Assembly: GCA_022820925.1 (NCBI GenBank)
Contig: JAJEEO010000005.1
Span: forward strand, 1 to 58,909
DNA: 58,909 bases
Reading direction: 5' to 3'
Source: Acidimicrobiia bacterium
Lineage (GTDB): Bacteria > Actinomycetota > Acidimicrobiia > Acidimicrobiales > Poriferisodalaceae
Each line of letters starts with the position of its first letter. Position 1 is the first letter of the stretch. Position numbers and translations under genes: made by a program. Of this stretch, positions 19,234-26,218 are shown piece after piece. The notes beneath the pieces are model-generated. The model saw only the letters and a program-made list of their open reading frames with translations. It had not been told where the DNA came from and ran no database searches.

Positions 19234-19284
19234 GACAGCGAGCGCCGCACCGCCCCGATGTGCCCAGCAGGCGTGAACTTCATG
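19234..19284 (+). repeat. 51-bp direct repeat, copy B
   Basis: Second copy of the element at 17834-17884 (47/51 identity). The frame continues to a stop after MVPIYRPFPTSAAAE but has no good start codon, so it looks like the tail of a vanished coding sequence. It lies 23 bp after the DUF1330 stop. Confidence 0.85.
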
Positions 19285-19451
19285 GTGCCGATCTATCGGC
19301 CTTTCCCGACGTCCGCCGCCGCCGAGTGATGCGCGACATCGAAGAATCAGAGGTCACAGAAAAACAAGGATGGGCGCGCGTATCGTTGGAATTACCTTCG
19401 CGTGCGCCCGGCTGGGCGCCAGTCGATTCCTCACAGACGCGGAGATCATCC

Positions 19452-19694
19452 ATGGCCACTCAGGCTCTCAAGAACTTTGATGCGTACGAAGCGCGACATC
19501 GCGCCGAGCTCGAACCCGAGCACAACGGCAAGGTCGCGCTCATGCACGACGAGGAGGTCGTCGGCATCTACGGCGACTGCGAGTCCGCGTTCGCGGCCGG
19601 CATGGAGAAGTACCGCAGAGGCGAGTTCTCCTTCCAGGAGATCGGCGCGGAGCCTGTGTTCGTCAGCGCGCTCAGCCTCGATGAGCTGGGGTGA
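19452..19694 (+). CDS. Small protein preceding a retropepsin-like protease
   Basis: 80-residue acidic protein from ATG 19452, preceded by GGAGA with a 7-nt spacer. The middle (HNGKVALMHDEEVVGIYGDCESAF, shortened here) resembles DUF5678-type small proteins, which often accompany bacterial aspartyl-protease-like genes. The stop overlaps the next start (GTGA), so the pair is translationally coupled. An upstream in-frame extension to 19260 is not supported. It could be a partner or substrate of the protease. Confidence 0.68.
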   Translation: MATQALKNFDAYEARHRAELEPEHNGKVALMHDEEVVGIYGDCESAFAAGMEKYRRGEFSFQEIGAEPVFVSALSLDELG

Positions 19695-20107
19695 GCGAGC
19701 GGGTCGTCGAGATCCACCGGAGCCAGATCGTCACCGAGATCGAAATCGCCACGGCTGTGCCCGGGGAGGGCGTGCGGTTCAGAGGGCTCATCGACACCGG
19801 CACGCAGGAGTCAGGCGTATCGGAGCGCGTGGTGGAGCAGCTCGCGGCAACGTCGCCGCTGGCACCGGACAGCTACAAGCGGGTTGCTTCGCTCGGTGGC
19901 GCAAGTGTCAGGACTCCCGCATATCGGCTCTGGATGGGGCTGCGCTTCGACAGCCTCGACCGTGACCCCGGCTTCGGAGGAGGTTTCGGCACGTACTGGC
20001 AGATGCCGCGACAGCCCGAGGGCTTCGACGTGCTCGTCGGCATGGACATCATCGAGCGCTTCGCCGTAAAGATCGATAGGGGCATCTGCACTCTTCGACG
20101 GCACTGA
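19691..20107 (+). CDS. Retropepsin-like aspartyl protease family protein
   Basis: 138-residue single-domain protein. The active-site motif is FRGLIDTGTQESGVS (Asp near residue 36) in place of the usual D-T-G-A, and the second half has FDVLVGMDIIERF, the conserved G-x-D-x-I/L segment of retropepsin-like proteins. Such single domains must dimerise to be active. It starts with GTG overlapping the upstream gene. Bacterial members are widespread but almost uncharacterised. Function as a protease is inferred from the motif only. Confidence 0.72.
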   Translation: MSERVVEIHRSQIVTEIEIATAVPGEGVRFRGLIDTGTQESGVSERVVEQLAATSPLAPDSYKRVASLGGASVRTPAYRLWMGLRFDSLDRDPGFGGGFGTYWQMPRQPEGFDVLVGMDIIERFAVKIDRGICTLRRH

Positions 20108-20217
20108 CCCCACAGTTGCGAACCCGAGGTACTTCTGAGCGCCTCCAGCCCGCAGCGTCTGACTGCTCCCGAGGCCGATTGGTCTCTGCGCTGAGCTCGC
20201 AGTATTCAGTCGTGTCC

Positions 20218-20565
20218 CTATTGCAGGGAGTCGAGTGACAGCACGAGCGTCAGAGCCTGACTGGAGTCTGTCGGTGCATCGTTTGCCGCGACCGCACGAA
20301 AGCCCGCTGCTTGGTAGAGCGCTGCCGCGGCGATGTTCGCAGGCAACACCTCGAGCGAGATGGACTCGAGCCCGAGATCTCGGGCCCATGCGATGCCGGC
20401 TGCAAGCAACTGCTCTCCGTACCCCCGGCGCCGAAATGCAGGTGCTACCCACATGCCCCAGATCACGGCCTGCGCCTCGATGGAGCTCGAACCGATGCCC
20501 ATCATGGCCTCGGCCCGGCCATGCGGAATCGGGACGTAGTCTTCGGGCGAGTTCCGCTCTGGCAC
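20218..20565 (-). pseudogene. GNAT acetyltransferase, 5'-truncated
   Basis: Only the C-terminal part of a GNAT domain is present: WGMWVAPAFRRRGYGEQLL carries the acetyl-CoA pyrophosphate loop (R-R-x-G-Y-G), followed by ISLEVLPANIAAAALYQAAGF. The N-terminal strands and helices before beta-3 are missing. The frame stays open to 20673 but that extension is arginine-rich and overlaps the divergent membrane gene. GTG 20565, with AGGA close upstream, would give 115 residues. Either a decayed copy or a minimal GNAT; I favour decay. Confidence 0.6.
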
Positions 20566-20574
20566 TAATCCTGT

Positions 20575-21213
20575 ATGCAGAAGCCTCGTCCTGCCCAACC
20601 CGCCCCGGCTTCTAGCGGACCTCGTACGCCTGGTTCCGAAACCCGTCGCACGGCGACGCTGGGCAACGGTCAAGTCGTTGAACTGGCCAACCTGTCAGAA
20701 CGCTTCACTGTGCGGTTGATCGAAACCGTGGTGGTCGCGGGGCTGGTCGTCGCAGAACTCGTCGCCATGGCCATCTGGTTCTTCGTGAGCGGATACTGGG
20801 GCAGCTGGAGCCTCGGTCAGGCCAGCCGAACTGCGGATCGTCGCACTGCCGTGGCGCTTGCAGGTGTCGTGCTGGCCCTCACACTGTTGCTGCCAGTCAT
20901 CTTCGAAACGTGGCGCAACTGCCGCGATTGCCGGGAGGACCGCCGAGGCCGAGGCGGCATCAGACTGATCCGATTCGCTGACGGAGAACCACCAAGCGCC
21001 CTTGAGTCAGCGACGCGCGCTCTGTTGCCGATAGGAACCTCGGCCTTGGCCTACTGCGTTGCGCTATTCCTCGGCCCATGGAACGCGGCCGAGGCCATTG
21101 TCCTGGTGGGAGTCCCTATGTGGCTGCTGACGCATGGCAGCGCACTGATGCGCACTGATCGCCGAGGGTGGCCGGACCAGCTAGCGGGGACAATCATGAT
21201 CCCCACTCGCTAG
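20575..21213 (+). CDS. RDD-like membrane protein
   Basis: 212 residues with about four membrane segments (about 53-76, 97-115, 153-170, 172-190). ERFTVRLIETVVV near residue 42, LIRFADGEPPS with a following ATRALLP, and DRRGWPDQLAGTIMI at the C-terminus fit the RDD family (conserved Arg, Asp, Asp). RDD proteins are small membrane proteins of largely unknown role, some acting in ion or compatible-solute transport. It is divergent from the GNAT fragment. Confidence 0.68.
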   Translation: MQKPRPAQPAPASSGPRTPGSETRRTATLGNGQVVELANLSERFTVRLIETVVVAGLVVAELVAMAIWFFVSGYWGSWSLGQASRTADRRTAVALAGVVLALTLLLPVIFETWRNCRDCREDRRGRGGIRLIRFADGEPPSALESATRALLPIGTSALAYCVALFLGPWNAAEAIVLVGVPMWLLTHGSALMRTDRRGWPDQLAGTIMIPTR

Positions 21214-21330
21214 ACGGCCAACTCCCTGCTTGCGAACCAGCACATCGATGAGCGCACGTAGCGCTGAACGGGCCCAAGCGCGCACGCCACATTCCGGTCG
21301 CCATCGCCAGCAACAACCAGTTAGCCAGCG

Positions 21331-21888
21331 TTACGAGTCCAGCGTGCTCACGCACCAACGAGATGAATCCGGCCGGTCCGCCTGAGCCCGCAGCTCATCT
21401 GACTGGGTGACTACGGAACCCTCAGAGCATGGCCGGCATTGCGTCGAAGAATGCGGCCACGCACCTGGCTGAACAGCGCTCCACGCATTGATGCACTCCG
21501 ATAGCACTCGGACTTCTTCCCGCATCTGAGCCAGTTCCGACGCACTCGTGTCCTCCCACTTGGCGATGACTGACCCACACTCATCGACCCTGCGCTGATA
21601 CCCCTGCATCCAATCGATGTACTCCCTCGGATCGTCAGATCGAGTGGACTCCCAACCCAGGTAGGCACCCGCATCAGGGGGTGGCTTGGCGATCATCGCT
21701 TCATGCTGATCGACGCGGGATCGGGTAGTCCAGATCGATCCCTCGTACACACTGAAGATGTCGCTGCACTGCTCGGCATCGTCGACTGCCAACGCTCCGC
21801 GGACGGCACCCGTGACCAAGGCGCCCAACGATCCGCCCACCACGACCAATGCGGCCAAGCTGCGCCACCAAGAGCGCCCGGTCCCCAC
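21331..21888 (-). CDS. Hypothetical membrane-anchored or secreted protein
   Basis: 185 residues from GTG 21888. One hydrophobic N-terminal segment (LAALVVVGGSLGALVTGAV) acts as signal or anchor, followed by an exported, Trp- and Cys-containing domain with an apparently helical middle. I do not recognise a family. It converges with the RDD gene and is divergent from the Uma2 gene. Confidence 0.5.
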   Translation of the reverse strand: MGTGRSWWRSLAALVVVGGSLGALVTGAVRGALAVDDAEQCSDIFSVYEGSIWTTRSRVDQHEAMIAKPPPDAGAYLGWESTRSDDPREYIDWMQGYQRRVDECGSVIAKWEDTSASELAQMREEVRVLSECINAWSAVQPGAWPHSSTQCRPCSEGSVVTQSDELRAQADRPDSSRWCVSTLDS

Positions 21889-21964
21889 GCACCCGACACT
21901 ATGTGGGACTGGCCGATAATCGCTTGGACCTACGATTGGACAGGGTTAGGTTCCGCGGAGACCG

Positions 21965-22543
21965 ATGACGATGACCGAGGCGAGAGCTGAAACGGCGCTG
22001 CTGACCGCAGCCGACTTGCTGCGGCTCGACGGCTCCGGCATACGTGGCGAACTCATCGAAGGGGTGTTCTGCGAGACGATGTCGGCGGGCCAGATGCATG
22101 GAGCGATCGTCATGCGGTTAGGCGCGCGACTGGTCGACTTCGTGGCGCCTGCTGGCCTCGGCACCGTGGTCGGCTCTGATTCGGGGGTATTGCTCGAACG
22201 CGATCCCGACACAGTGCGAGAGCCCGACATCGCGTTCACTTCCGCACGGCGGCTGGCTGTCGGGCAGGAGCTGGCGGGGTACGCCGAAGTCGTGCCGGAT
22301 TTGGTGGTCGAGGTGGCCTCGCCCAGCGAGCGCCGTGGCGAAACGCACGACAAAGCTCGCATGTGGCTCAGCTTCGGCGTGCGGTTGGTGTGGGTGATCT
22401 ATCCCGAGTCACGCTCGGCCCGGGTCCACCGGCTCGACGGACCGGTCGAACTGCTGGCGCCCGAGGCTTCGCTCGACGGGCACGACGTGCTGCCCGGTTT
22501 CAGCTGCCCCCTCGCTCAGATCTTCGCCGAACCCGGCGATTGA
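21965..22543 (+). CDS. Uma2 family (DUF820) putative endonuclease
   Basis: 192 residues of the PD-(D/E)XK-fold Uma2 family. Recognisable blocks are GELIEGVFCETMSAGQMHGAIV near residue 30, VREPDIAF (catalytic Asp) and PDLVVEVASPSE (Glu of the nuclease core), then DKARMWLSFGVRLVWVI. Start ATG 21965 has GGAG 5 nt upstream. The family is abundant in cyanobacteria and some actinobacteria and spreads with accessory DNA; function unknown. It lies next to the tRNA-bounded island. Confidence 0.87.
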   Translation: MTMTEARAETALLTAADLLRLDGSGIRGELIEGVFCETMSAGQMHGAIVMRLGARLVDFVAPAGLGTVVGSDSGVLLERDPDTVREPDIAFTSARRLAVGQELAGYAEVVPDLVVEVASPSERRGETHDKARMWLSFGVRLVWVIYPESRSARVHRLDGPVELLAPEASLDGHDVLPGFSCPLAQIFAEPGD

Positions 22544-22594
22544 GGCAACGCTCCCCCGCCGTGACCCGGTGGGGACGTGCAGCAACTCACTCCC

Positions 22595-22631
22595 ACCCCT
22601 TGGTGGCGGGGGCAGGATTTGAACCTGCGAC
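22595..22631 (-). repeat. Duplicated 3' end of the initiator tRNA (att-like)
   Basis: 37 bp identical to 25698-25734, which contains the T-arm, 3' acceptor strand and CCA of the initiator tRNA. The 5' half of a tRNA is absent here, so this is an attachment-site duplicate marking the distal end of an integrated segment. Confidence 0.85.
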
Positions 22632-22777
22632 GCACGGTTTAGGAATTCCCGCCCGCCGGTGCGGTCCGCTCCCGTCGAGTGCCGGGTTGTGCTGAGTTCT
22701 GCGGGAATCCGCGGAGGGGGGGGTCCGGCTGGTCCCGGGCTGTGCCGGCGAATCGTGAGAAGTCCGTTACCCAAGCG

Positions 22778-23320
22778 TTACCCAGGCAGGCCGTTGTGGG
22801 TGGTGCCGATGAGCGTGACCACGATGACCGCGGGTTCGTCGAATGGGTTGCGCCATGCGTGCCGGGTGCCGTTCTGGACTACGGCGTCGCCAGGGCCGAG
22901 TTCGACGGCCGCTCCGTCGTCGAGTTCGAGCACGACGCGACCCGACACGACGTAGTCGAAGTCGATCGAGGCGGTGGTGTGCATTCCCGGGTTGTCGGGC
23001 TCCATGTGGCCGGCCAGGCCGGGCAGGCGCTCCTCCATCTCCGCCGCGGCCGCCTCGAAGTCGATGTCGTCGAGGTCGACGACCTGGGTCGGCGGCACGG
23101 TGAAGGTCGCGAACCGGATCCCGCCGGTCGGCGGGAAGTAGTCGTGACTTGGTCGTGGTTGGCCGGCGTCGGGGAACTCGGGGATGGTGTCGGCGCCCCA
23201 AATGCGGCGGAACTCGTACCCGGGGGCGACGGCGGACGCGATCGGTTCTACGACCTCGTTGATGGTGAAGACGGCCTTGCCCTGTTCGTTGTGGCCGGTT
23301 ACGACGCGTCTCGTGTGCAT
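22778..23320 (-). CDS. Cupin domain protein
   Basis: 180 residues. The C-terminal cupin barrel shows GMHTTASIDFDYVVSGRVVLEL (metal-binding His/Asp strand of cupin motif 1) and PGDAVVQNGTRHAWRNP (motif 2). The N-terminal part resembles small cupins encoded with amidohydrolases or monooxygenases. ATG 23320 follows AAAGG. It is 18 bp downstream of the amidohydrolase in the same direction, so the pair likely shares a pathway. Possible roles are a dioxygenase-like or isomerase activity or ligand sensing; not decidable. Confidence 0.83.
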   Translation of the reverse strand: MHTRRVVTGHNEQGKAVFTINEVVEPIASAVAPGYEFRRIWGADTIPEFPDAGQPRPSHDYFPPTGGIRFATFTVPPTQVVDLDDIDFEAAAAEMEERLPGLAGHMEPDNPGMHTTASIDFDYVVSGRVVLELDDGAAVELGPGDAVVQNGTRHAWRNPFDEPAVIVVTLIGTTHNGLPG

Positions 23321-23338
23321 GAGCTGACCTTTCTGGCT

Positions 23339-24751
23339 CTACTCGCCCTCGATGATGGCGAGCTGGTTGGCGATCGCCTCGAACGACTGGGCGTTGAGGA
23401 ATCCGCCGGCGTCGTCGATCGATTGCCGGAGGTACTGGGCGGTGTCGGTCACGAGACCGCGTACCTGTTCGAGATCGTGGGTCAGTCGTCCGCTGCGTTT
23501 GCGCCACGTGCCACCGACCATGACCGAGTCGACGACTCCGGGGTGGCCTTGAAGCACGACGTGGCCGGCCGCGTCGGCGCCGGTCCAGCCGCTCATCGAG
23601 ATGTCGGTGCCGTCGAGCAGTACGAGGTCGGCAGCCATACCCACGGCGATACGGCCGACGGTTGCCTCGAGGCCGCACGCTCGCGCACCGTTGACGGTTA
23701 TCCACGCGAGCGCGTCGCCGGCCGCAACCGTGGTGCCACTGAACATCTCGCCGGATGCGATGCGGGCCTCGTTGGCCAGGGCCCGTTCGACCTGGAGCGC
23801 GAGCCGGGCCGCGAAGAACATGTCGCCGTTGTTGTTGGAGACGATGTCGGTGCCGATCGTCGGCGCCATGCCGGCGGATCGGACCTTCTCGGTTGACGAC
23901 ATGCCCATGCCCATCTGGAGTTCGGTCTCGGGGGTGAAGACCACCGACGCACCGGAGGCCGCGACGGTCTCCCACTCTTCGTCGGTGCTGAAGTTCATGT
24001 GGACGAGCAAGACATCAGGGCCAAGCAACCCCCGGGGACCGAGGTGGTTGCCCACCTCGTAGCCGCCGGCGGTGCTGTTGACGTGATGCATGATGCGCAG
24101 CCCATTGGATCGGGCGAACTCGTATTGATCGGGCACGTCGACGGGCCGCGCTATACCGAACTCCTCGGGGCAGATGCCCATCGTGATGAGCGGATGGTCG
24201 GCCGCCGCGGCGGCGAGATCGACGAGCCGCGCCGCCCGGTCGGCATTGGATCCGTAGCGGTCTGCGCTTCCCGGCGGGACGTTGAACCCCGCTCCCCACC
24301 ACGCGCGGATCCCGGACTCGGAAAGGCCCCGCAATGCGGCCGCGCCGTGGGCCGGGCTCAAGATGTTGTGGCTGTAATCGGCCACCGTCGTGACGCCGCA
24401 GCTCAACGCGTCGAGCGCCCCGGCCAACTGCGCGATGTAGAGATCTTCGGGCCGGTACGCGTCGGCGGCCGTGGTGCGAATGCCGATCACATAGTCCATG
24501 AGCGACCAGTTCGCCGTCACGCTGCGCAGCGGAAGCTGCCACACGTGACGGTGGCAGTCGACCAGCCCTGGGATGAGGATCATCCCGCGAGCGTCAACCC
24601 GCTCCGCATCACGTGTTGTGGCTTCGTCGACCGACCCGACCGCGCTGATGGAACCGTCCCGGATCAACACGTCGCCCACGACCGTGCCCATCTCGGCGTC
24701 CATCGACACGATCGTGGCTCCCTTGATGACCACCGCAGCGTTCTCAGCCAT
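23339..24751 (-). CDS. Amidohydrolase (TRZ/ATZ/chlorohydrolase type)
   Basis: 470 residues. A metal-dependent TIM-barrel hydrolase: GLVDCHRHVWQLP holds the first metal His pair, MGICPEE and MHHVNSTAGG and LLVHMNFSTDEEW supply further metal and catalytic residues, and IGTDIVSNNNGDMF carries the conserved Asp. Flanking beta-sandwich pieces (AVVIKGATIVSMD, then GMAADLVLLDGT) are as in cytosine/guanine deaminases and AtzB/TrzN-type enzymes. ATG 24751 starts it; a longer frame runs into the transposase remnant. It is the main cargo of the tRNA-bounded island. Confidence 0.86.
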   Translation of the reverse strand: MAENAAVVIKGATIVSMDAEMGTVVGDVLIRDGSISAVGSVDEATTRDAERVDARGMILIPGLVDCHRHVWQLPLRSVTANWSLMDYVIGIRTTAADAYRPEDLYIAQLAGALDALSCGVTTVADYSHNILSPAHGAAALRGLSESGIRAWWGAGFNVPPGSADRYGSNADRAARLVDLAAAAADHPLITMGICPEEFGIARPVDVPDQYEFARSNGLRIMHHVNSTAGGYEVGNHLGPRGLLGPDVLLVHMNFSTDEEWETVAASGASVVFTPETELQMGMGMSSTEKVRSAGMAPTIGTDIVSNNNGDMFFAARLALQVERALANEARIASGEMFSGTTVAAGDALAWITVNGARACGLEATVGRIAVGMAADLVLLDGTDISMSGWTGADAAGHVVLQGHPGVVDSVMVGGTWRKRSGRLTHDLEQVRGLVTDTAQYLRQSIDDAGGFLNAQSFEAIANQLAIIEGE

Positions 24752-24806
24752 GTCGTAGACCGTAGTAGTTCGAATATGGGCACGCCCCCTGGCCTGCCTT
24801 CGGTGA

Positions 24807-25490
24807 TTGGCGATTAACGCCTGCACCCCGCGCAGCTGGCGCAAACCCCCACCAGGACTCAAAGGCGACGAGCTCCAGCAGTTCTACACAGAACGAGCCC
24901 AACGATTCGCGCTGCGAGTCCACGCGCACATCGAAGGCGGCGCCAAGCGGCTCTCGTCGCCCACCCGAGACGGACGGCTCAACATCGACCCCGACCAGAA
25001 CGCCGGACCCAGTCAACAGCCGCTGTACCCGCCGCCGGCAGATCTCACCAGCATCTTCAAGAACCTCCCCCAAGGCATCCTCCACCAAGGACTCATCACC
25101 GCAATCGTCGAAGACCTCGACTACTTCCAGTGGCCACCATGGGGCACACCGCTGCACGACCAGGTCTACGGACAGCGCAATCCCGCCGAGAACATCTTCG
25201 CCCAGATCAAAGACGAGAACGGCCTCTCCAAAAAGGTCAACCGCATCATGGGCATCGCCGCCCGCCACATCATGTGCCTCGCACAAGCCGTCTGGTACAA
25301 CCTCAAACTCACCCGCAACGGCGAAGCACAACTCGAAGCAGAACTCACAGCCGCCAAACAGGCCCGACGAGCCGCCAACAAGACACAACCCACAAACAAC
25401 ACACCCCAACAGCAGCCGGACACCGACCAACCGGCCTCAAGCCCGCCGACCGGCGAGGCACCCGACTTCCGCGCACGACCACCCCCATAG
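24807..25490 (+). pseudogene. IS4-type transposase C-terminal remnant
   Basis: An open frame of about 227 codons with no credible start. It contains VYGQRNPAENIFAQIK, an exact Y-x2-R-x3-E-x6-K (YREK) signature of IS4-group DDE transposases, where E is the third catalytic residue. The two catalytic aspartates and the N-terminus are missing. The tail after about residue 175 is Gln/Pro/Thr-rich. The remnant abuts the amidohydrolase promoter side and ends before a strong hairpin. Confidence 0.7.
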
Positions 25491-25509
25491 CGGACCGGCG
25501 ACCCGCCAG

Positions 25510-25541
25510 CGAAGCAGACGGCCACGAAGCCGTCTGCTTCG
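25510..25541 (+). terminator. 13-bp stem hairpin after the transposase remnant
   Basis: Perfect inverted repeat: 25510-25522 pairs with 25529-25541, 6-nt loop CACGAA. No U-tract. It lies 20 bp after the transposase stop; a terminator or an IS-end structure. Confidence 0.6.
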
Positions 25542-25634
25542 TCGCGTGCGTCCACACGCACCTCACCGCCTAACGAACGCGAACCGGCAAACCACCACCA
25601 AAACAAGCCCTGAACACGGGCCGAAACGCGCAAA

Positions 25635-25655
25635 ATCGGGCCAAAAAGGCCCGAT
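25635..25655. terminator. Hairpin with A5 loop
   Basis: ATCGGGCC-AAAAA-GGCCCGAT, a perfect 8-bp stem. It lies 49 bp beyond the 3' end of the initiator tRNA gene as transcribed, so it can serve as the tRNA terminator, or belong to the IS remnant. Confidence 0.45.
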
Positions 25656-25658
25656 CTA

Positions 25659-25696
25659 GGTGCAACTGGCCAACACAAATGGGGTGCACTGGCCAA
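25659..25696 (+). repeat. Pair of direct repeats resembling an IS end
   Basis: GGTGCAACTGGCCAA (25659-25673) and GGTGCACTGGCCAA (25683-25696) differ by one base. Multiple short repeats of this kind occur at transposon ends and are probably a transposase binding region left by an IS insertion. Confidence 0.45.
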
Positions 25697-25703
25697 GACC
25701 CCT

Positions 25704-25780
25704 TGGTGGCGGGGGCAGGATTTGAACCTGCGACCTTCGGGTTATGAGCCCGACGAGCTTCCAGACTGCTCCACCCCGCG
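25704..25780 (-). tRNA. Initiator tRNA-fMet (CAU)
   Basis: 77-nt cloverleaf, CCA encoded. The anticodon loop is CTCATAA (anticodon CAU). The anticodon stem ends in three G-C pairs (GGG/CCC) and position 1 cannot pair with 72 (C1 opposite C72), both hallmarks of the initiator tRNA. D-arm GAGC/GCTC and T-arm GCAGG-TTCAAAT-CCTGC are perfect. It is the likely integration site of the island to its left. Confidence 0.95.
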
Positions 25781-25838
25781 GCGAGAGCGTCAACACTACC
25801 AGCGGCCTCCCGAGGCCAGCAAGGTCGCGGTTCTCCCA

Positions 25839-25869
25839 TTGGCAACCCCTATGGTGAATTCCCCATAAT
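25839..25869 (+). promoter_or_regulatory. Candidate promoter/operator of the XRE gene
   Basis: TTGGCA (25839-25844), 19-bp spacer, CATAAT (25864-25869), overlapping an imperfect inverted repeat formed by CCCTATGG and CCATAATGGG. It lies 25 bp upstream of the XRE start, so autoregulation is plausible. Confidence 0.4.
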
Positions 25870-25893
25870 GGGTTGAGGAGGGATGGCCTACCT

Positions 25894-26181
25894 ATGTCAC
25901 TTCCCTACGAAGAGGTCGTCTCAGCACGCCGGGCACGACTTGCCCCTGAGGTCGCGGCTCAAGGCGAGGTGTTCGCGCGGGCGTACGAGATTGCGATGCA
26001 GGTCGTGGACCTGCGTGAGAAGCACGGCTTGACCCAGGGCCAGCTGGCCGAACGCTGCGGTGTGAATCAAGCCGACATCAGCAGGATCGAGCGCGGCTCC
26101 ACGAGCCCGACGGCGCGCACGCTTCAGCGGATCGCTGACGCCCTCGATGCCGACATTCGGCTTGTAGCACGCGCCTCCTGA
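25894..26181 (+). CDS. XRE family helix-turn-helix protein
   Basis: 95 residues from ATG 25894, with GAGGAGGG about 10 nt upstream. The HTH_3 domain runs through LREKHGLTQGQLAERCGVNQADISRIERG (about 43-71, shortened), ending TLQRIADALDADIRLV. This size and build is common in HigA-type antitoxins, but no toxin-like ORF is next to it: upstream is the tRNA, downstream a convergent core gene. It is therefore annotated as an orphan DNA-binding regulator. Confidence 0.83.
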   Translation: MSLPYEEVVSARRARLAPEVAAQGEVFARAYEIAMQVVDLREKHGLTQGQLAERCGVNQADISRIERGSTSPTARTLQRIADALDADIRLVARAS

Positions 26182-26218
26182 CTAGGGCCGAAGCCCCCAT
26201 CAGCGGCGACGTGCCGGG

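Larger units (their letters stand above)
22595..25734. mobile_element. 3.1-kb island bounded by the initiator tRNA and its 3' duplicate
   Basis: The intact tRNA lies at the right end and a 37-bp copy of its 3' end at the left, the usual geometry of site-specific integration into a tRNA gene. Inside are a cupin gene, an amidohydrolase gene, a truncated IS4-type transposase and IS-end-like repeats. No integrase gene is present, so the element is either decayed or mobilised in trans. The stretch 22632-22777 holds no gene; near its end GTTACCCAAGC and GTTACCCAGGC form an 11-bp imperfect tandem repeat (22766-22787). Confidence 0.65.

Noticed and set aside
22595..22640. A second tRNA gene
   Set aside because: Only the T-arm, acceptor 3' strand and CCA are present; no matching anticodon stem, D-arm or 5' acceptor strand can be formed from the adjacent sequence.
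25166..25696. A 176-codon minus-strand frame near the tRNA
   Set aside because: Overlaps the transposase remnant in antisense and reads into tRNA-proximal repeats; Trp/Arg/Gly-rich composition without similarity.
25894..26181. HigA antitoxin of a toxin-antitoxin pair
   Set aside because: No RelE/HigB-like ORF lies next to it on either side; only the HTH protein can be supported.
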